Positions 16,363-26,276 are shown, numbered from the stretch's first letter. The stretch: 64,000 bases of DNA from Hyphomicrobiales bacterium 4NK60-0047b (GCA_040367435.1 BAABWY010000002.1:310001-374000); one strand, 5' to 3'. Program-made: numbers and translations. The notes: a model not told the origin generated them from the letters alone.

Positions 16363-17697
16363 CTATTTTCCAATGCAAAATTCAATAAAGATTTTATCAA
16401 GCACATCTTCAACATCAACCTTGCCAACAAGACGGCCCAAGGAAAATGCTGCCTGTCTCAAATCTTCAGCTCTAAGCTCTGTATCAGCAAGGTCACCTTC
16501 AATAAAACTCCCAAGGTCAAGTGAGCACTTTCTCAAAAGTTCACGGTGACGTTCACGGGTTATGACCACAGTCTCACCCTGCCCTAATCGTTCTTGTACA
16601 GTTATTGAAATTCGAGAAGTGAGCTTGTCCAAGCCCTTCCCTTCAGATGCAGAAATTTGCACATCCACCAGGTCTGATTTCTCATCTGGTACATTTGATA
16701 AATCACTCTTGTTCCAAACTTTCAAAACTGGAATTTGATCATTGAAATTTTCATCTGTTAATTGGAAATGAGGATCTGTTCCATCGATTAAAAACAAGAT
16801 TAATTCTGCTTTGTCAGCTTGCTCAAAAGAGCGACGAATGCCCTCAAGCTCAACCTTACTTTCAGTCTCACGAATGCCAGCAGTGTCAGTTATAATGACA
16901 GGCAGTCCTTCAATATCCAACCGAACTTCAATCACATCACGAGTAGTTCCTGCTTCATCAGAAACAATGGCAACATCACGTTTGGCAAGAGCATTTAAAA
17001 GACGAGATTTCCCAGCGTTTGGCGGGCCAACAATAACCACCCGAAATCCATCACGAACAATTTCACCGCGTGATCCGTCATTTAAATACTGATCGATTTT
17101 CCCTTGAAGAGCTTGAACAGTAGGAAGGGCCTCACCTGCAATATCTTCAGGCACATCCGCTTCATCAGAAAAATCTAGAGCAGATTCAACAAGCGCAATT
17201 GCATAAATTAAATCTGTGCGCCAAGTTTCATAGAGCTTAGATGTCTCTCCCCCAAGCTGAGTAAGAGCTTGAGACTTTTGCCCCAAAGTGTCAGCTGCAA
17301 TTAAATCAGCTAAGCCTTCAACCTCGATTAAATCCAATTTACCATTTTCGAACCCGCGGCGAGAGAACTCACCACGTTCAGCCATACGACAATTTGGAAA
17401 GGAACTCAGCTTAGCCAAAACCGAACTAATAACAGCCCGGCCGCCATGGATGTGAAATTCAACAACATCCTCACCAGTAAAACTACGCGGTCCTTTAAAA
17501 TAAAGAACTAAAGCTTCATCAAGAACCGAATTATCATCAGGGTCTATCAACTGGGATAAATGCGCCACTCGATCCTGAGGTATTTTCCTACAGAGTGATG
17601 TAGTAATATTTGGAACCTCAGGTCCAGATACGCGAATAACAGCAACCCCAGTTGGCCCAGCGCCACTAGATAAAGCATAAATGGTTTCCAAACTCAT
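16363..17697 (-). CDS. mnmE: tRNA modification GTPase MnmE
   Basis: Partner of MnmG in U34 modification. The N-terminal domain (about 1-115) holds ALSSGAGPTGVAVIRVSG and the EFHIHGG folate-binding region. The G domain follows with GPPNAGKSRLLNAL (P-loop, near 227), DTAGIRE and NKSD. The C-terminal helical domain ends in the required FCIGK, whose cysteine takes part in the reaction. I start at the ATG at 17697 (444 aa). It lies upstream of mnmG in the same direction, separated by the parS region. Confidence 0.95.
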   Translation of the reverse strand: MSLETIYALSSGAGPTGVAVIRVSGPEVPNITTSLCRKIPQDRVAHLSQLIDPDDNSVLDEALVLYFKGPRSFTGEDVVEFHIHGGRAVISSVLAKLSSFPNCRMAERGEFSRRGFENGKLDLIEVEGLADLIAADTLGQKSQALTQLGGETSKLYETWRTDLIYAIALVESALDFSDEADVPEDIAGEALPTVQALQGKIDQYLNDGSRGEIVRDGFRVVIVGPPNAGKSRLLNALAKRDVAIVSDEAGTTRDVIEVRLDIEGLPVIITDTAGIRETESKVELEGIRRSFEQADKAELILFLIDGTDPHFQLTDENFNDQIPVLKVWNKSDLSNVPDEKSDLVDVQISASEGKGLDKLTSRISITVQERLGQGETVVITRERHRELLRKCSLDLGSFIEGDLADTELRAEDLRQAAFSLGRLVGKVDVEDVLDKIFIEFCIGK

Positions 17698-17866
17698 TCG
17701 ATTCCCCAAAAAAGATAAAAACACTAAATCAAACCACGAAAGTCTAATTTAAAATCATTCTAAAGAAAACTAGTCTTCATATATAATGATCTTTCATTTC
17801 ACATGGAAGCTATCTAGTACTATACAGAAATTATAAAATTGCCATTAACTAAAGGTTTCATCACCC

Positions 17867-19915
17867 ATGTCTCTGCCCGGAACACAAACTCTTAATCAAC
17901 TCGCACAAGAAACCAGTCCCTATCTCCTGGCACACAAAGATAACCCGGTTCACTGGTGGCCCTGGGGTGAAGAGGCTTTAGAAGAAGCTAAAAAAACAAA
18001 TAAACCAATTATGATATCCATTGGCTATGCGGCCTGTCATTGGTGTCACGTTATGGCAGATGAAAGTTTCGCTGACCAAGATACTGCTGAACTGATGAAC
18101 GAAAAATTCGTCAATATCAAAGTAGATAGAGAAGAACGACCAGATATCGATCATATTTACATGAGCGCCCTGGCAGAACTCGGCGAACAAACCGGCTGGC
18201 CACTAACTATGTTTCTAACGCCAGAAGGAAAGCCCTATTGGGGCGGGACATATTTCCCAGCTATTCAAGGAGATGGACGCCCCTCTTTCAAGCAAGCCTT
18301 AGAATTCGCTGAAACCATCTTCAAGAAGGATAAAGAGGCCGTAAAGCAAAATTCAGAAAGCCTCACACAACTCATTGCAGCCGAGCGTCCTAAAATGATG
18401 GGGCCAGATATCTCAGATGATATCCTCCTCAACATCAACCAGCGCCTCGGTGATATGATGGACGGCAAACATGGCGGCTTAAGAGGCGCCCCAAAATTTC
18501 CTCAATATCCTATTTTTAATTTACTATGGCGGATCGGTCTAAGATTTAAACAAGACAGAGCAAAAACCGCTGTCGAAGCCCTCCTTCACTCTGTGTTCCA
18601 AGGCGGTATATACGATCATTTAGGCGGTGGTCTCGCCCGCTATGCAACAGATGAAAAATGGCTAGTCCCTCATTTTGAAAAAATGCTGTCTGATAATGCC
18701 CTAATGCTCGAACTGGCCATCAACGTATATAAAGAGAAAAAAACACCCCTTCTAAAGCAAAGAATAGAAGAGATTATCACTTGGCTTGAAAGAGAGATGC
18801 TCACTTCTGAAGGAGCTTTCGCCACATCACAAGATGCAGACAGTGAAGGAACCGAAGGTAAATTTTATGTTTGGACAGTAGATGAAATTAAAGAGCTCTT
18901 AAAAGATGAGTATGACTTCTTTGCGGAACATTACGATGTTACCGAAGAAGGGAACTGGGAAAATAAAAACATACTAAATCGTTTAAAATCGGCAAATTGG
19001 CTATCAGATGAAGACGAAGCTCGCTTGAGCAAATCCAGAGAGATCTTATTGTCTGCCCGCAATCAAAGAGTGAAACCAAACTTAGACGATAAAATACTGG
19101 CCGATTGGAACGGCATGGCAATCACATCCCTCACTCTCGCATCAGACACATTGGACAAACCTCAATGGCGAGACCTTGCCATTAATGCTTATAACTTCAT
19201 CAAAAACGCAATGGATACGAGCAAGGGCCTTCACCATTCATACCGTTTAGGCAAATGCTCAAGCCCTGCGATCTACAGTGATTATGCTCAGATGATCAAA
19301 GCAGCCTTGTGCCTTTATAATTCAACTGGCAACAAAAACTACATTAATGATGCTATTAAATGGACAGCAGCGCTAAACGAAGATTTTTGGTGTGGAGAGT
19401 TTGGTGGTTATTTCATCACAGGTAAAAATCGAAACGATGTCATCATACGCGGGAAAACCGGTAGCGACGAAGCAACGCCAAATGGCAACGCTATAATGAT
19501 GTCTAATTTAATGGCTCTCTATCTTCTAACAAACGAAGAAAATTACAGAGAAAAAGCTAAAAAAATCGTTCAGTGTTTTGGAAATGCCATCGCAAAAAAT
19601 ATCTTCTCTCATGTCAGTCTTTTAGCCGGCTCAATTGATATTTTAGCAGCAGCACATATTGTAATTATCAAAACAGAAAAAGAAGACACTATTGCAGATG
19701 AAATGATTAGAGCAATTAAACAAGCCCCCGTGTCAGGCATTATAATTCAATCCATTGAACAAACAGAAACGCTCCCGGAAAACTCACCAATAAAAGAAAA
19801 AAAATTGGTTGGCGATCAAACAACAGCTTATATTTGTGTGGGTCAAACCTGCCAACCACCAGTAACAAATAAAAAAGATCTAATAGATAATTTAGTCAAA
19901 GCTAAGCAAGCGTAA
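17867..19915 (+). CDS. DUF255 thioredoxin-fold protein (YyaL/SSP411 family)
   Basis: A 682-residue protein. The N-terminal 170 residues form a thioredoxin-like domain with the CHWCHVM active-site-like motif near residue 57. QTGWPLTMFLTPEGKPYWGGTYFPA near 107-131 is typical of the family. The rest is an alpha/alpha-barrel of the six-hairpin glycosidase type, seen as repeated GGIYDHLGGGLARYA, WLVPHFEKMLSDNA and DADSEGTEGKFY motifs. The family is widely conserved, but its reaction is not established to my knowledge. The gene is alone, divergent from mnmE. Confidence 0.9.
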   Translation: MSLPGTQTLNQLAQETSPYLLAHKDNPVHWWPWGEEALEEAKKTNKPIMISIGYAACHWCHVMADESFADQDTAELMNEKFVNIKVDREERPDIDHIYMSALAELGEQTGWPLTMFLTPEGKPYWGGTYFPAIQGDGRPSFKQALEFAETIFKKDKEAVKQNSESLTQLIAAERPKMMGPDISDDILLNINQRLGDMMDGKHGGLRGAPKFPQYPIFNLLWRIGLRFKQDRAKTAVEALLHSVFQGGIYDHLGGGLARYATDEKWLVPHFEKMLSDNALMLELAINVYKEKKTPLLKQRIEEIITWLEREMLTSEGAFATSQDADSEGTEGKFYVWTVDEIKELLKDEYDFFAEHYDVTEEGNWENKNILNRLKSANWLSDEDEARLSKSREILLSARNQRVKPNLDDKILADWNGMAITSLTLASDTLDKPQWRDLAINAYNFIKNAMDTSKGLHHSYRLGKCSSPAIYSDYAQMIKAALCLYNSTGNKNYINDAIKWTAALNEDFWCGEFGGYFITGKNRNDVIIRGKTGSDEATPNGNAIMMSNLMALYLLTNEENYREKAKKIVQCFGNAIAKNIFSHVSLLAGSIDILAAAHIVIIKTEKEDTIADEMIRAIKQAPVSGIIIQSIEQTETLPENSPIKEKKLVGDQTTAYICVGQTCQPPVTNKKDLIDNLVKAKQA

Positions 19916-19967
19916 ATAAAAACAATCTCATTTAGTTTACGTTTCTAATCATATGCCCCTAAACGGT

Positions 19968-20363
19968 TTAACCCATTTGTGCCCGAGCCAATTGGGTTAA
20001 ACCATTATAGCCCCAACTATCTCCAGCAACTTCATGTATCACCACATAACTCGCTTCAGCTATAGGTCCTATGATCTCTTTAAGCATCAAAGTGCTTTGT
20101 CTAATCATCTCAGACTTTTCTTCAGCAGTATTCGTCCCCTGTGTCACTTTAATATCCATATAAACAGCTGAATTTGATGACATACTCATCGGCGTTGAAC
20201 CAATAGCCCAATCTCCAGCCTCATAATGATCAATCCGCACTGAAGTAAGTTCCTCTTTTTTATGCATCACCTCATTCATAAGTCTTGTTGTTTCTTTAAA
20301 TAATCCCTCTCTCTGTTCCTCTGTAAGCTTAGAACCAGAATGAGTAATATTAATAAACGGCAT
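19968..20363 (-). CDS. Tautomerase-superfamily protein
   Basis: A 131-residue protein beginning MPFINITHSG. After loss of Met, Pro-1 would act as the catalytic base, as in 4-oxalocrotonate tautomerase and its relatives. The length and the tail (HEVAGDSWGYNGLTQLARAQ) match the long-form tautomerases related to cis-CaaD/MSAD-like sequences. AAAGGAG lies 7 nt before the start. It is divergent from a LysR regulator 128 bp away, which probably controls it. Confidence 0.85.
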   Translation of the reverse strand: MPFINITHSGSKLTEEQREGLFKETTRLMNEVMHKKEELTSVRIDHYEAGDWAIGSTPMSMSSNSAVYMDIKVTQGTNTAEEKSEMIRQSTLMLKEIIGPIAEASYVVIHEVAGDSWGYNGLTQLARAQMG

Positions 20364-20490
20364 GGCTAGTCTCCTTTCTTAAACACTGTTTTAAAAAAGC
20401 TAACCCACATAAAAAGATAATAATAGTTTATTGTTTTTAAGAATTAGATTAATATAATTAATCTATAAAGATGGAATTGAGTTTAAAAAT

Positions 20491-21369
20491 ATGGCCTTGA
20501 ATCTAGACATGGATTGCTTACGCACATTCATAACAATTAATAATCTTGGAAGTTTTGCAGATGCTGCAGACCATCTTCATCGCACAGCTCCCGCTATTAG
20601 TCTGCAAATCAAGCGTTTAGAGGAACAACTCGGCACAAAGGTTTTTCAAAAATCAGGCCGCAAAATGGTCCTAAGCAACGCTGGAGAAAGTCTGCTCCAT
20701 AAAGCGCAACAAATACTTGATATAAATGATGAAATATTTTTACGTTTATCCAAAAAGCCATTAAAGGGCCGAATAGCGCTCGGGGTAATTCAAGATTATG
20801 CGGATAAATTCTTACCCTTCATCTTAAATAAATTTAAGGCATCACATCCAGATGTTCACATCACAGTCCTTGTAGACAGCACAAAAAATTTAACATCACA
20901 AATCAAAAAGGGAACACTGGATCTTGCAATCGCAATTGATAATAAATCAAATTTAAATAAAGAAAAATTAAAGCAAGAAAAAACCATTTGGCTCTCGAAA
21001 CCTTCTCTTGAATTCAACACAAACAAGCCACTTCCCCTGGTTGTTTTAGACACACCCTGCACATTTAGAGAAAATGCAATTGAAGCATTAAACAAACAAA
21101 AAAGAAGTTGGGAAATTGTTTTTACAAGTCCAAGTCTATCAGGTCTTTATGCCGCCATAGAAGCAGGGCTCGGCATAACAGCTCGGACCAAACTTTCATA
21201 TAGTGACAATATAGGGCAAACCACCAAAGCTCTTAAGTTACCCAAGCTCCCAACCATTGATTTCGTAATTTATGAAAAAAAGAAACAAACTGAAAGCACA
21301 ACAATGTTCAAAAAAATCATACAAAGCGAAAGCCTGAAAATGTATAGACAAAGTACAGATACTCTCTAG
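20491..21369 (+). CDS. LysR-family transcriptional regulator
   Basis: A 292-residue regulator. The winged HTH occupies residues 1-65 (DCLRTFITINNLGSFADAAD and IKRLEEQLGTKVFQKSGRKM), and the periplasmic-binding-like effector domain runs from about 90. It is divergently transcribed from the tautomerase gene, the classic arrangement for a LysR protein and its target. The inducer is unknown; the C-terminal tail is unusually Lys/Thr-rich. Confidence 0.9.
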   Translation: MALNLDMDCLRTFITINNLGSFADAADHLHRTAPAISLQIKRLEEQLGTKVFQKSGRKMVLSNAGESLLHKAQQILDINDEIFLRLSKKPLKGRIALGVIQDYADKFLPFILNKFKASHPDVHITVLVDSTKNLTSQIKKGTLDLAIAIDNKSNLNKEKLKQEKTIWLSKPSLEFNTNKPLPLVVLDTPCTFRENAIEALNKQKRSWEIVFTSPSLSGLYAAIEAGLGITARTKLSYSDNIGQTTKALKLPKLPTIDFVIYEKKKQTESTTMFKKIIQSESLKMYRQSTDTL

Positions 21370-21445
21370 CCTTGCCATAAAGTTTTCATAAGCTTAATGT
21401 ACAAAGTTTGATTTTATAAATGGATTTAGAAAAACTAGTGGTCTC

Positions 21446-21898
21446 ATGGAACTCTACACACAAATCGCAGCTCTACCATATGTCTTCATCAAAGATGAAC
21501 TTTTGATTTGTTTGATCACATCAAGAGAAACCAAACGGTTGGTTATACCAAAAGGCTGGCCAAAACTAGGTGTATCATCTCATCAAATGGCACGAATTGA
21601 AGCTGAAGAAGAAGCAGGCCTAATAGGGCAAATTTCAAAAGACACCATTGGCACATATAATTATAGAAAAAAATTACACACATTTGCTAACATCACTTGT
21701 GAAGTAGAGATTTATCCTCTTCATGTTTCTCACCAACTTATGGATTTTCCTGAAAACAAACAACGCAGCATTCACTGGTTTAACCCCATAGAAGCGTCAA
21801 ATAGAGTTGAAGAAAAAGAATTCTCAGAAATTCTTTTAGAAATCGAAGGAAAACTAACCAACTCACATAAAAAAATAAAGACAAAAAAAGCCAGTTGA
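21446..21898 (+). CDS. NUDIX-fold protein with a degenerate Nudix box
   Basis: A 150-residue protein of the group related to diphosphoinositol-polyphosphate hydrolases (VIPKGWPKLGVSSHQMARIE, then AEEEAGLIGQI). The canonical box is GX5EX7REUXEEXGU. Here the first Glu is replaced (by Ser in the GVSSHQ region) and the Arg of REUXEE is Ile, while EAEEEAG keeps the metal-binding glutamates. It may bind rather than hydrolyse its substrate, or use altered metal coordination. The tail is Lys-rich. It lies downstream of lysR with a 76 bp gap. Confidence 0.8.
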   Translation: MELYTQIAALPYVFIKDELLICLITSRETKRLVIPKGWPKLGVSSHQMARIEAEEEAGLIGQISKDTIGTYNYRKKLHTFANITCEVEIYPLHVSHQLMDFPENKQRSIHWFNPIEASNRVEEKEFSEILLEIEGKLTNSHKKIKTKKAS

Positions 21899-22003
21899 AT
21901 GCACAAGACTTCACTTAAAGTTTTCAATAAATAGATAGCATCACATCAAATTTCCCTGTAAATAGACAAAACTCTAAAAGTCTAGGTCGGGGGGACCAAC
22001 AGA

Positions 22004-23533
22004 ATGGTAGATGACAAAAGTCATACTAATAAAGACAAAATTTCTATACAAAAACCTTCACTAGACAAAGATCTCAACAAAATCAGCAAATTAGAAGACG
22101 CGACCCGGTATTCGTCTCGCCATCTTAATTCTTCAGGTATCGCATTTCTATTTCTCGTCACCGCCGGTATAGTCGCAGCGACCTTACTTCCAAATGAACC
22201 ACATTCCTTTATCATTATTGTCGCAGCAATCATCGGTGGTTATATGGCACTTAATATCGGTGCAAATGATGTTGCTAACAATGTAGGTCCAGCTGTTGGC
22301 TCCAAAGCCCTCACTATGTTCGGCGCCCTTATCATTGCAGCTGTGTTTGAAAGTGCTGGTGCCTTACTTGCAGGCGGAGATGTTGTAAAAACCATTGCTA
22401 AAGGCATAATTGACCCCTCATTGGTAAAAGATAGCCAAACCTTCATATGGGCTATGATGGCAGCCCTCCTTTCATCAGCTCTCTGGGTAAATCTGGCAAC
22501 CTATTTAAGAGCACCCGTATCAACAACACACTCAGTTGTAGGTGGTGTAATGGGTGGCGGCATCGCCGCTGTAGGCTTCAATGCGGTAAATTGGTCAACA
22601 ATGTCAGCAATTGCCGCCAGCTGGGTCATCTCCCCGTTTCTCGGCGGCCTTATCGCAGCCATCATATTAGCATTCATCAAAACATTCATCATCTACCGGG
22701 AAGACAAAATAAAAGCGGCCCGCTTTTGGTTACCAATTCTCATATCATTAATGGCCGGTGTTTTCTCAGCTTACTTAATGACGAAAGGCCTAAAAAAGAT
22801 CTGGCGCCCGTCAAGCAATGAAATCATGATTTACTCTTCACTCATTTTCATCGCTGTCTATTTAATCATGTTGCCAACAATAAAAAAACAATCTGAAAAT
22901 ATGGCAAATAGAAACCAGTCTCTTCGGACCTTGTTTCACTTCCCCCTAATCTGTTCAGCTGCACTGCTTTCCTTTGCTCATGGTGCAAATGATGTGGCAA
23001 ATGCCGTGGGGCCATTAGCTGCCATTCTACATGCCGTACAATTTGAAAACATCTCAGCCACTGTACGCATTCCATCATGGGTCATGCTCATAGGAGCCGT
23101 AGGTATTAGCTTAGGCTTGCTATTATACGGACCTCATCTAATTAAGATGGTCGGAGAACAAATCACCAAAATGAACCCAATGCGTGCCTTCTCTGTTGCC
23201 CTAGCAGCTGCCATCACGGTGATTATTGCTTCCGCATTTGGTCTACCGGTAAGCTCAACTCACATCGCAGTCGGCGCAGTTTTTGGTGTTGGCTTCTTTC
23301 GTGAATATTATACAGCGAAAAGTAAGCGAAGAAAAAAATTCATTAAAAAGAATCCAAAAACCACCAAATCCGAAACAGAATTCAATATTGTAAAAAAAGA
23401 AATCCAAAGAAGAAAATTGGTAAGACGCTCTCACTTCATGGTCATTGTAACCGCCTGGGTCGTCACCGTGCCAGCAGCAGCAGTGTTGTCAGCGACCATC
23501 TTCTTTATTCTGAATACGTTCGCCAGATACTAG
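22004..23533 (+). CDS. PiT-family inorganic phosphate transporter
   Basis: A 509-residue integral membrane protein with about ten helices. The two inverted PiT signatures are visible: NIGANDVANNVGPAVGSKAL near residue 84 and HGANDVANAVGPLAAI near 327. Other conserved parts are RAPVSTTHSVVGGVMG and GLPVSSTHIAVGAVFGVGF. It imports metal-phosphate or phosphate using H+ or Na+. The cytoplasmic tail loop is Lys/Arg-rich. No PhoU-like gene is adjacent. The stop codon runs directly into short REP/LSR remnants. Confidence 0.94.
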   Translation: MVDDKSHTNKDKISIQKPSLDKDLNKISKLEDATRYSSRHLNSSGIAFLFLVTAGIVAATLLPNEPHSFIIIVAAIIGGYMALNIGANDVANNVGPAVGSKALTMFGALIIAAVFESAGALLAGGDVVKTIAKGIIDPSLVKDSQTFIWAMMAALLSSALWVNLATYLRAPVSTTHSVVGGVMGGGIAAVGFNAVNWSTMSAIAASWVISPFLGGLIAAIILAFIKTFIIYREDKIKAARFWLPILISLMAGVFSAYLMTKGLKKIWRPSSNEIMIYSSLIFIAVYLIMLPTIKKQSENMANRNQSLRTLFHFPLICSAALLSFAHGANDVANAVGPLAAILHAVQFENISATVRIPSWVMLIGAVGISLGLLLYGPHLIKMVGEQITKMNPMRAFSVALAAAITVIIASAFGLPVSSTHIAVGAVFGVGFFREYYTAKSKRRKKFIKKNPKTTKSETEFNIVKKEIQRRKLVRRSHFMVIVTAWVVTVPAAAVLSATIFFILNTFARY

Positions 23534-23570
23534 CGCGTTCCGCTTATAGATAAATTCAACAAAGCGATTT

Positions 23571-23655
23571 GCACTGCACCTCATAGGGCGGCACTAGTGC
23601 GGTTGTTATGTGGGCAACTGAAACACCAAGATAGCCATTGCCCGTGAGAGAAAAT
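23571..23655 (+). repeat. LSR copy L: truncated, with a short REP in its fourth hairpin
   Basis: The segment TTTGCACTGCACCTCATAGG at about 23568-23587 matches the third-hairpin/linker part of copy K, and 23640-23655 carries the invariant 3' end GCCCGTGAGAGAAAAT. Between them, in the place of hairpin 4, is a short REP (23597-23626; outer arms GTG and CAC, inner GTTG and CAAC). GGGC before it and GCCC after it keep the closing stem. The 5' half of the element is missing. Confidence 0.7.
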
Positions 23656-23667
23656 TAAGACCTAGAC

Positions 23668-24252
23668 TCACTCAACGTTTAACCATCCCCGATAAGCAAT
23701 CAAACGGCCTAGAAATGGCACAGACAAGTCAATGTCAAAAGCATAGCGCCCTTCATTATCTAAAAACTCTTTTGTCTCGCTTCGGGGTGCAAAAAACTTT
23801 GGCAAGGGAATGTTGAAAAACCACCAACGATCGATGCACCAAACAACTGTTTGCTCTTCAACTGTTAAAACAATTCCAAAGCACAAGGGACCAAATCGTT
23901 CTCTTAAATAAAACCCATCTTCATTGGTTTCATTTTTATCATCCAAATACAAAACAGTACTAAAAAAACTTTGTCCAAAATACCTGGACCAACTTTCTCC
24001 CAAACCTTGTTTCTCAATCACTAACTTTACAGGAACCTTAGAGGACGGTGGTAATCGAAGTAACGTAGCAAGCCCCTGTAAAATCAAACTTTCTCCGCGA
24101 ATAACTTCCGCTTCACCTTCATATACATGATGCCCAGTCGCAGTATGAAAAATTTTCCACGGCCTCGGCATAGCCTGAAATTCGGTTGAGAACAGTCTTT
24201 GAAATAAAGATAACTGATTTATTGAAGTCTCATTCTCAGTAAGTTCATCCAT
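23668..24252 (-). CDS. DUF4166 domain protein
   Basis: A 194-residue protein with the DUF4166 layout: LFQRLFSTEFQAMPRPWKIF at the start, a central LRLPPSSKVPVKLVIEK, WSRYFGQSFFST, and RYAFDIDLSVPFLGRLIAYRGWL at the end. Its function is unknown to me. Its start overlaps the end of the DCC-family gene by 8 bp, so the two are translationally coupled. In other bacteria DUF4166 is often joined to thiol-oxidoreductase or saccharopine-dehydrogenase-like genes. Confidence 0.85.
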   Translation of the reverse strand: MDELTENETSINQLSLFQRLFSTEFQAMPRPWKIFHTATGHHVYEGEAEVIRGESLILQGLATLLRLPPSSKVPVKLVIEKQGLGESWSRYFGQSFFSTVLYLDDKNETNEDGFYLRERFGPLCFGIVLTVEEQTVVWCIDRWWFFNIPLPKFFAPRSETKEFLDNEGRYAFDIDLSVPFLGRLIAYRGWLNVE

Positions 24253-24706
24253 CCTGTCCCACCAATCTCTTATTTAATTCAGCAGTAGGAACAAGGCATA
24301 CATCCTGTTTCCCAAACAATGCATAACGATTTTTAGCAACCCGTTCATAGAGAAAATTGAGCAAAACCTTGGGTAAAATTTTGAAGAAAGATAAAAGCCG
24401 CCATGGATAACCAACAACATTAAAAACACAAAACGCTGCAAACATCTTCTCATACAGCTGCCCATCGACAATCACTAAATTAGTTTCATAATTTTCAGGG
24501 TCTAAATTATAGTGATTATAGAGAGCTCGCCCTAACTCAGATTGAGCTGTTGTAAACACAAATTGTTCTTCTTTATCTCGAGCTAAAACCCATTGTGCAA
24601 AAAAAGAACACAAAACACAGACCCCATCAAAAACAATCAATGGCCGTTTTCCATCCCAATCATAAAGCTCTAACCCATTCATATAACTATAAGATTCGCG
24701 TTTCAC
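24245..24706 (-). CDS. DCC-family thiol-disulphide oxidoreductase (YuxK-like)
   Basis: A 153-residue protein with the DxxCxxC pattern near residues 26-33 (VFDGVCVLCSFFAQW), the hallmark of the DCC1/YuxK family with a thioredoxin-like fold. GYPWRLLSFFKILPK and RYALFGKQDVCLVPT also fit. The reaction is unproven. It forms a two-gene operon with the downstream DUF4166 gene, overlapping by 8 bp. Confidence 0.88.
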   Translation of the reverse strand: MKRESYSYMNGLELYDWDGKRPLIVFDGVCVLCSFFAQWVLARDKEEQFVFTTAQSELGRALYNHYNLDPENYETNLVIVDGQLYEKMFAAFCVFNVVGYPWRLLSFFKILPKVLLNFLYERVAKNRYALFGKQDVCLVPTAELNKRLVGQDG

Positions 24707-24921
24707 AGTTGCTCCCTCTCAAAAGTGAAAAATAAAAAAACATGCCCTGCGTCAGAATGTCGCAAATTTAAATCGTGACAAGGTCTAATTCAATCGCTAA
24801 AAACCGCCCCGCTGCTTAAAAAAGGCTGCGTCATCCTCTAACGGCGTTTTCAAGTCACTAAGCAGTGAACTTAAAATAACAAGTTTACTATCACTGATTT
24901 TAACTTCACAAAGAAGAGATA

Positions 24922-25524
24922 ATGTTCAAAAAAACAATCCTTACCGGGATCATCGGCGCAGCGATGTTCGTCATGCTGTCTGCCGTTCCATCTGCAAACG
25001 TGTTTACAACTCAAGCCCAAGCTGCTGGCACTGGATGTCTACCAGCCAGCATCAAAAGCCGCTTACACCAAATTAAAAAAAAATTTGGCAAAATCCGTAT
25101 CGTATCAGCACACCGCCCAGGCGCGCGCATTGCTGGTAGCGGCAAACGCAGCTATCACGCGTCATGTCGTGCTGTAGATTTCCACCCACCACGTGGTAAA
25201 TATCGCGCTGTCGCAAACTGGCTCAAAAAAGTACACAAAGGCGGCGTTGGTACATATAGCTGCGGCATGCACCATATTCACATTGATAACGGACCAAGAG
25301 TTCGCTTCCATCATTGTGTAAACAAGCATGGATCTCCCCTCAGAAAAGGACGTAAAAAACGTTACTATTCAAAAAAGAAATACAAAAATAAAAAACGTTA
25401 CGCTAAGCGCAAAAGTCATAAAAAACATTATTCACTTGGTGCTAAACATAAGAGTGCTAAACATAAAACCTATTACCCAGCACCAAAAAGCGTTTATAAA
25501 AAAACATATGTTATTTATAACTAA
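24922..25524 (+). CDS. Secreted M15/YcbK-like peptidoglycan peptidase with a Lys-rich tail
   Basis: A 200-residue precursor with a signal peptide (FKKTILTGIIGAAMFVMLSA, probable cut after QAQA near residue 35). The core (about 40-135) shows SAHRPGARIAG, SYHASCRAVDFHP and HHIHIDNG, placing zinc ligands as His, Asp and His, as in the M15 D-Ala-D-Ala peptidase / YcbK group. The last 65 residues are very rich in Lys, Tyr and His (KKRYYSKKKYKNKKRYAKRK), likely a wall- or polymer-binding tail. A terminator follows. Confidence 0.8.
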   Translation: MFKKTILTGIIGAAMFVMLSAVPSANVFTTQAQAAGTGCLPASIKSRLHQIKKKFGKIRIVSAHRPGARIAGSGKRSYHASCRAVDFHPPRGKYRAVANWLKKVHKGGVGTYSCGMHHIHIDNGPRVRFHHCVNKHGSPLRKGRKKRYYSKKKYKNKKRYAKRKSHKKHYSLGAKHKSAKHKTYYPAPKSVYKKTYVIYN

Positions 25525-25536
25525 AAGATTAAATAC

Positions 25537-25573
25537 ATTAGGTCACATTCGAAAAAATGTGGCCTAATTTTTT
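25537..25573 (+). terminator. Intrinsic terminator after the M15-like gene
   Basis: ATTAGGTCACATT (25537-25549) pairs with AATGTGGCCTAAT (25556-25568), with one mismatch, followed by a T run. Confidence 0.9.
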
Positions 25574-25697
25574 ATACATATTATCTGACAGCTTCTTACA
25601 AGTTCTTTTAATCTTTACTCAGATCTAGCACTTTCTGACACCCGCCAATTTTCAATTCACCTATGATTTATGAAACAACATTCATAGGAGAACAATC

Positions 25698-26276
25698 ATG
25701 AAACTACTCATCACTTTGGTATTAGGAAGTTTAAGTCTCTCACTTATTTCCAGCTGTTTTGCCGCAGAATATAAAGACCAATATGGAACGACAAATCCAA
25801 TAGAGGAAAGCATCGAGTTTCAATTAGAAAATTTAAAAACATCCCCTCACAATGGAACACTCACAGTCCTATGCTGGAAAGCTCACGAATTGAGAAAAGC
25901 CAGTATGAATAATAGAGCTCTTCCAGTTCTTTTAGAATGCGCAAAAAGAGGACACGACATATCAATGCTAGATTTAGCAAGTATGTATGAAACAGGCGCT
26001 GGTGTTAAAAGAAGTAATCAACAAGCTGCTAAATGGCTCAAAAAATCAAGCGATCGTGGTTTCAGCACAGCTCAGCTATATTATGGAATAGCTCTGCTAA
26101 CCGGCAAAGGTGTTAAACAAAACATAGCTGAAGGCAAAGCACTCATTCATAGGGCAGCTGCACAAGCAGATCACCTGGCTATCAATCTCATCAATTCAAA
26201 TTATGATATTGAAAGCATCATTCCAGATGGTGATGTAAAATCAAACCAAACAGCTAAAACACACAATATAAATTAA
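25698..26276 (+). CDS. Periplasmic Sel1-repeat protein
   Basis: A 192-residue precursor with an N-terminal signal peptide ending near SSCFAAEY. A lipobox is not clear: SSC is followed by F, so signal peptidase I at CFA-A is also possible. At least two Sel1-like (SLR) repeats are visible: ISMLDLASMYETGAGVKRSN and STAQLYYGIALLTGKGVKQN, each followed by QAAKWL or AEGKALI. Sel1 repeats mediate protein contacts, often in envelope stress or exopolysaccharide regulation. Monocistronic, with a terminator hairpin downstream. Confidence 0.85.
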   Translation: MKLLITLVLGSLSLSLISSCFAAEYKDQYGTTNPIEESIEFQLENLKTSPHNGTLTVLCWKAHELRKASMNNRALPVLLECAKRGHDISMLDLASMYETGAGVKRSNQQAAKWLKKSSDRGFSTAQLYYGIALLTGKGVKQNIAEGKALIHRAAAQADHLAINLINSNYDIESIIPDGDVKSNQTAKTHNIN

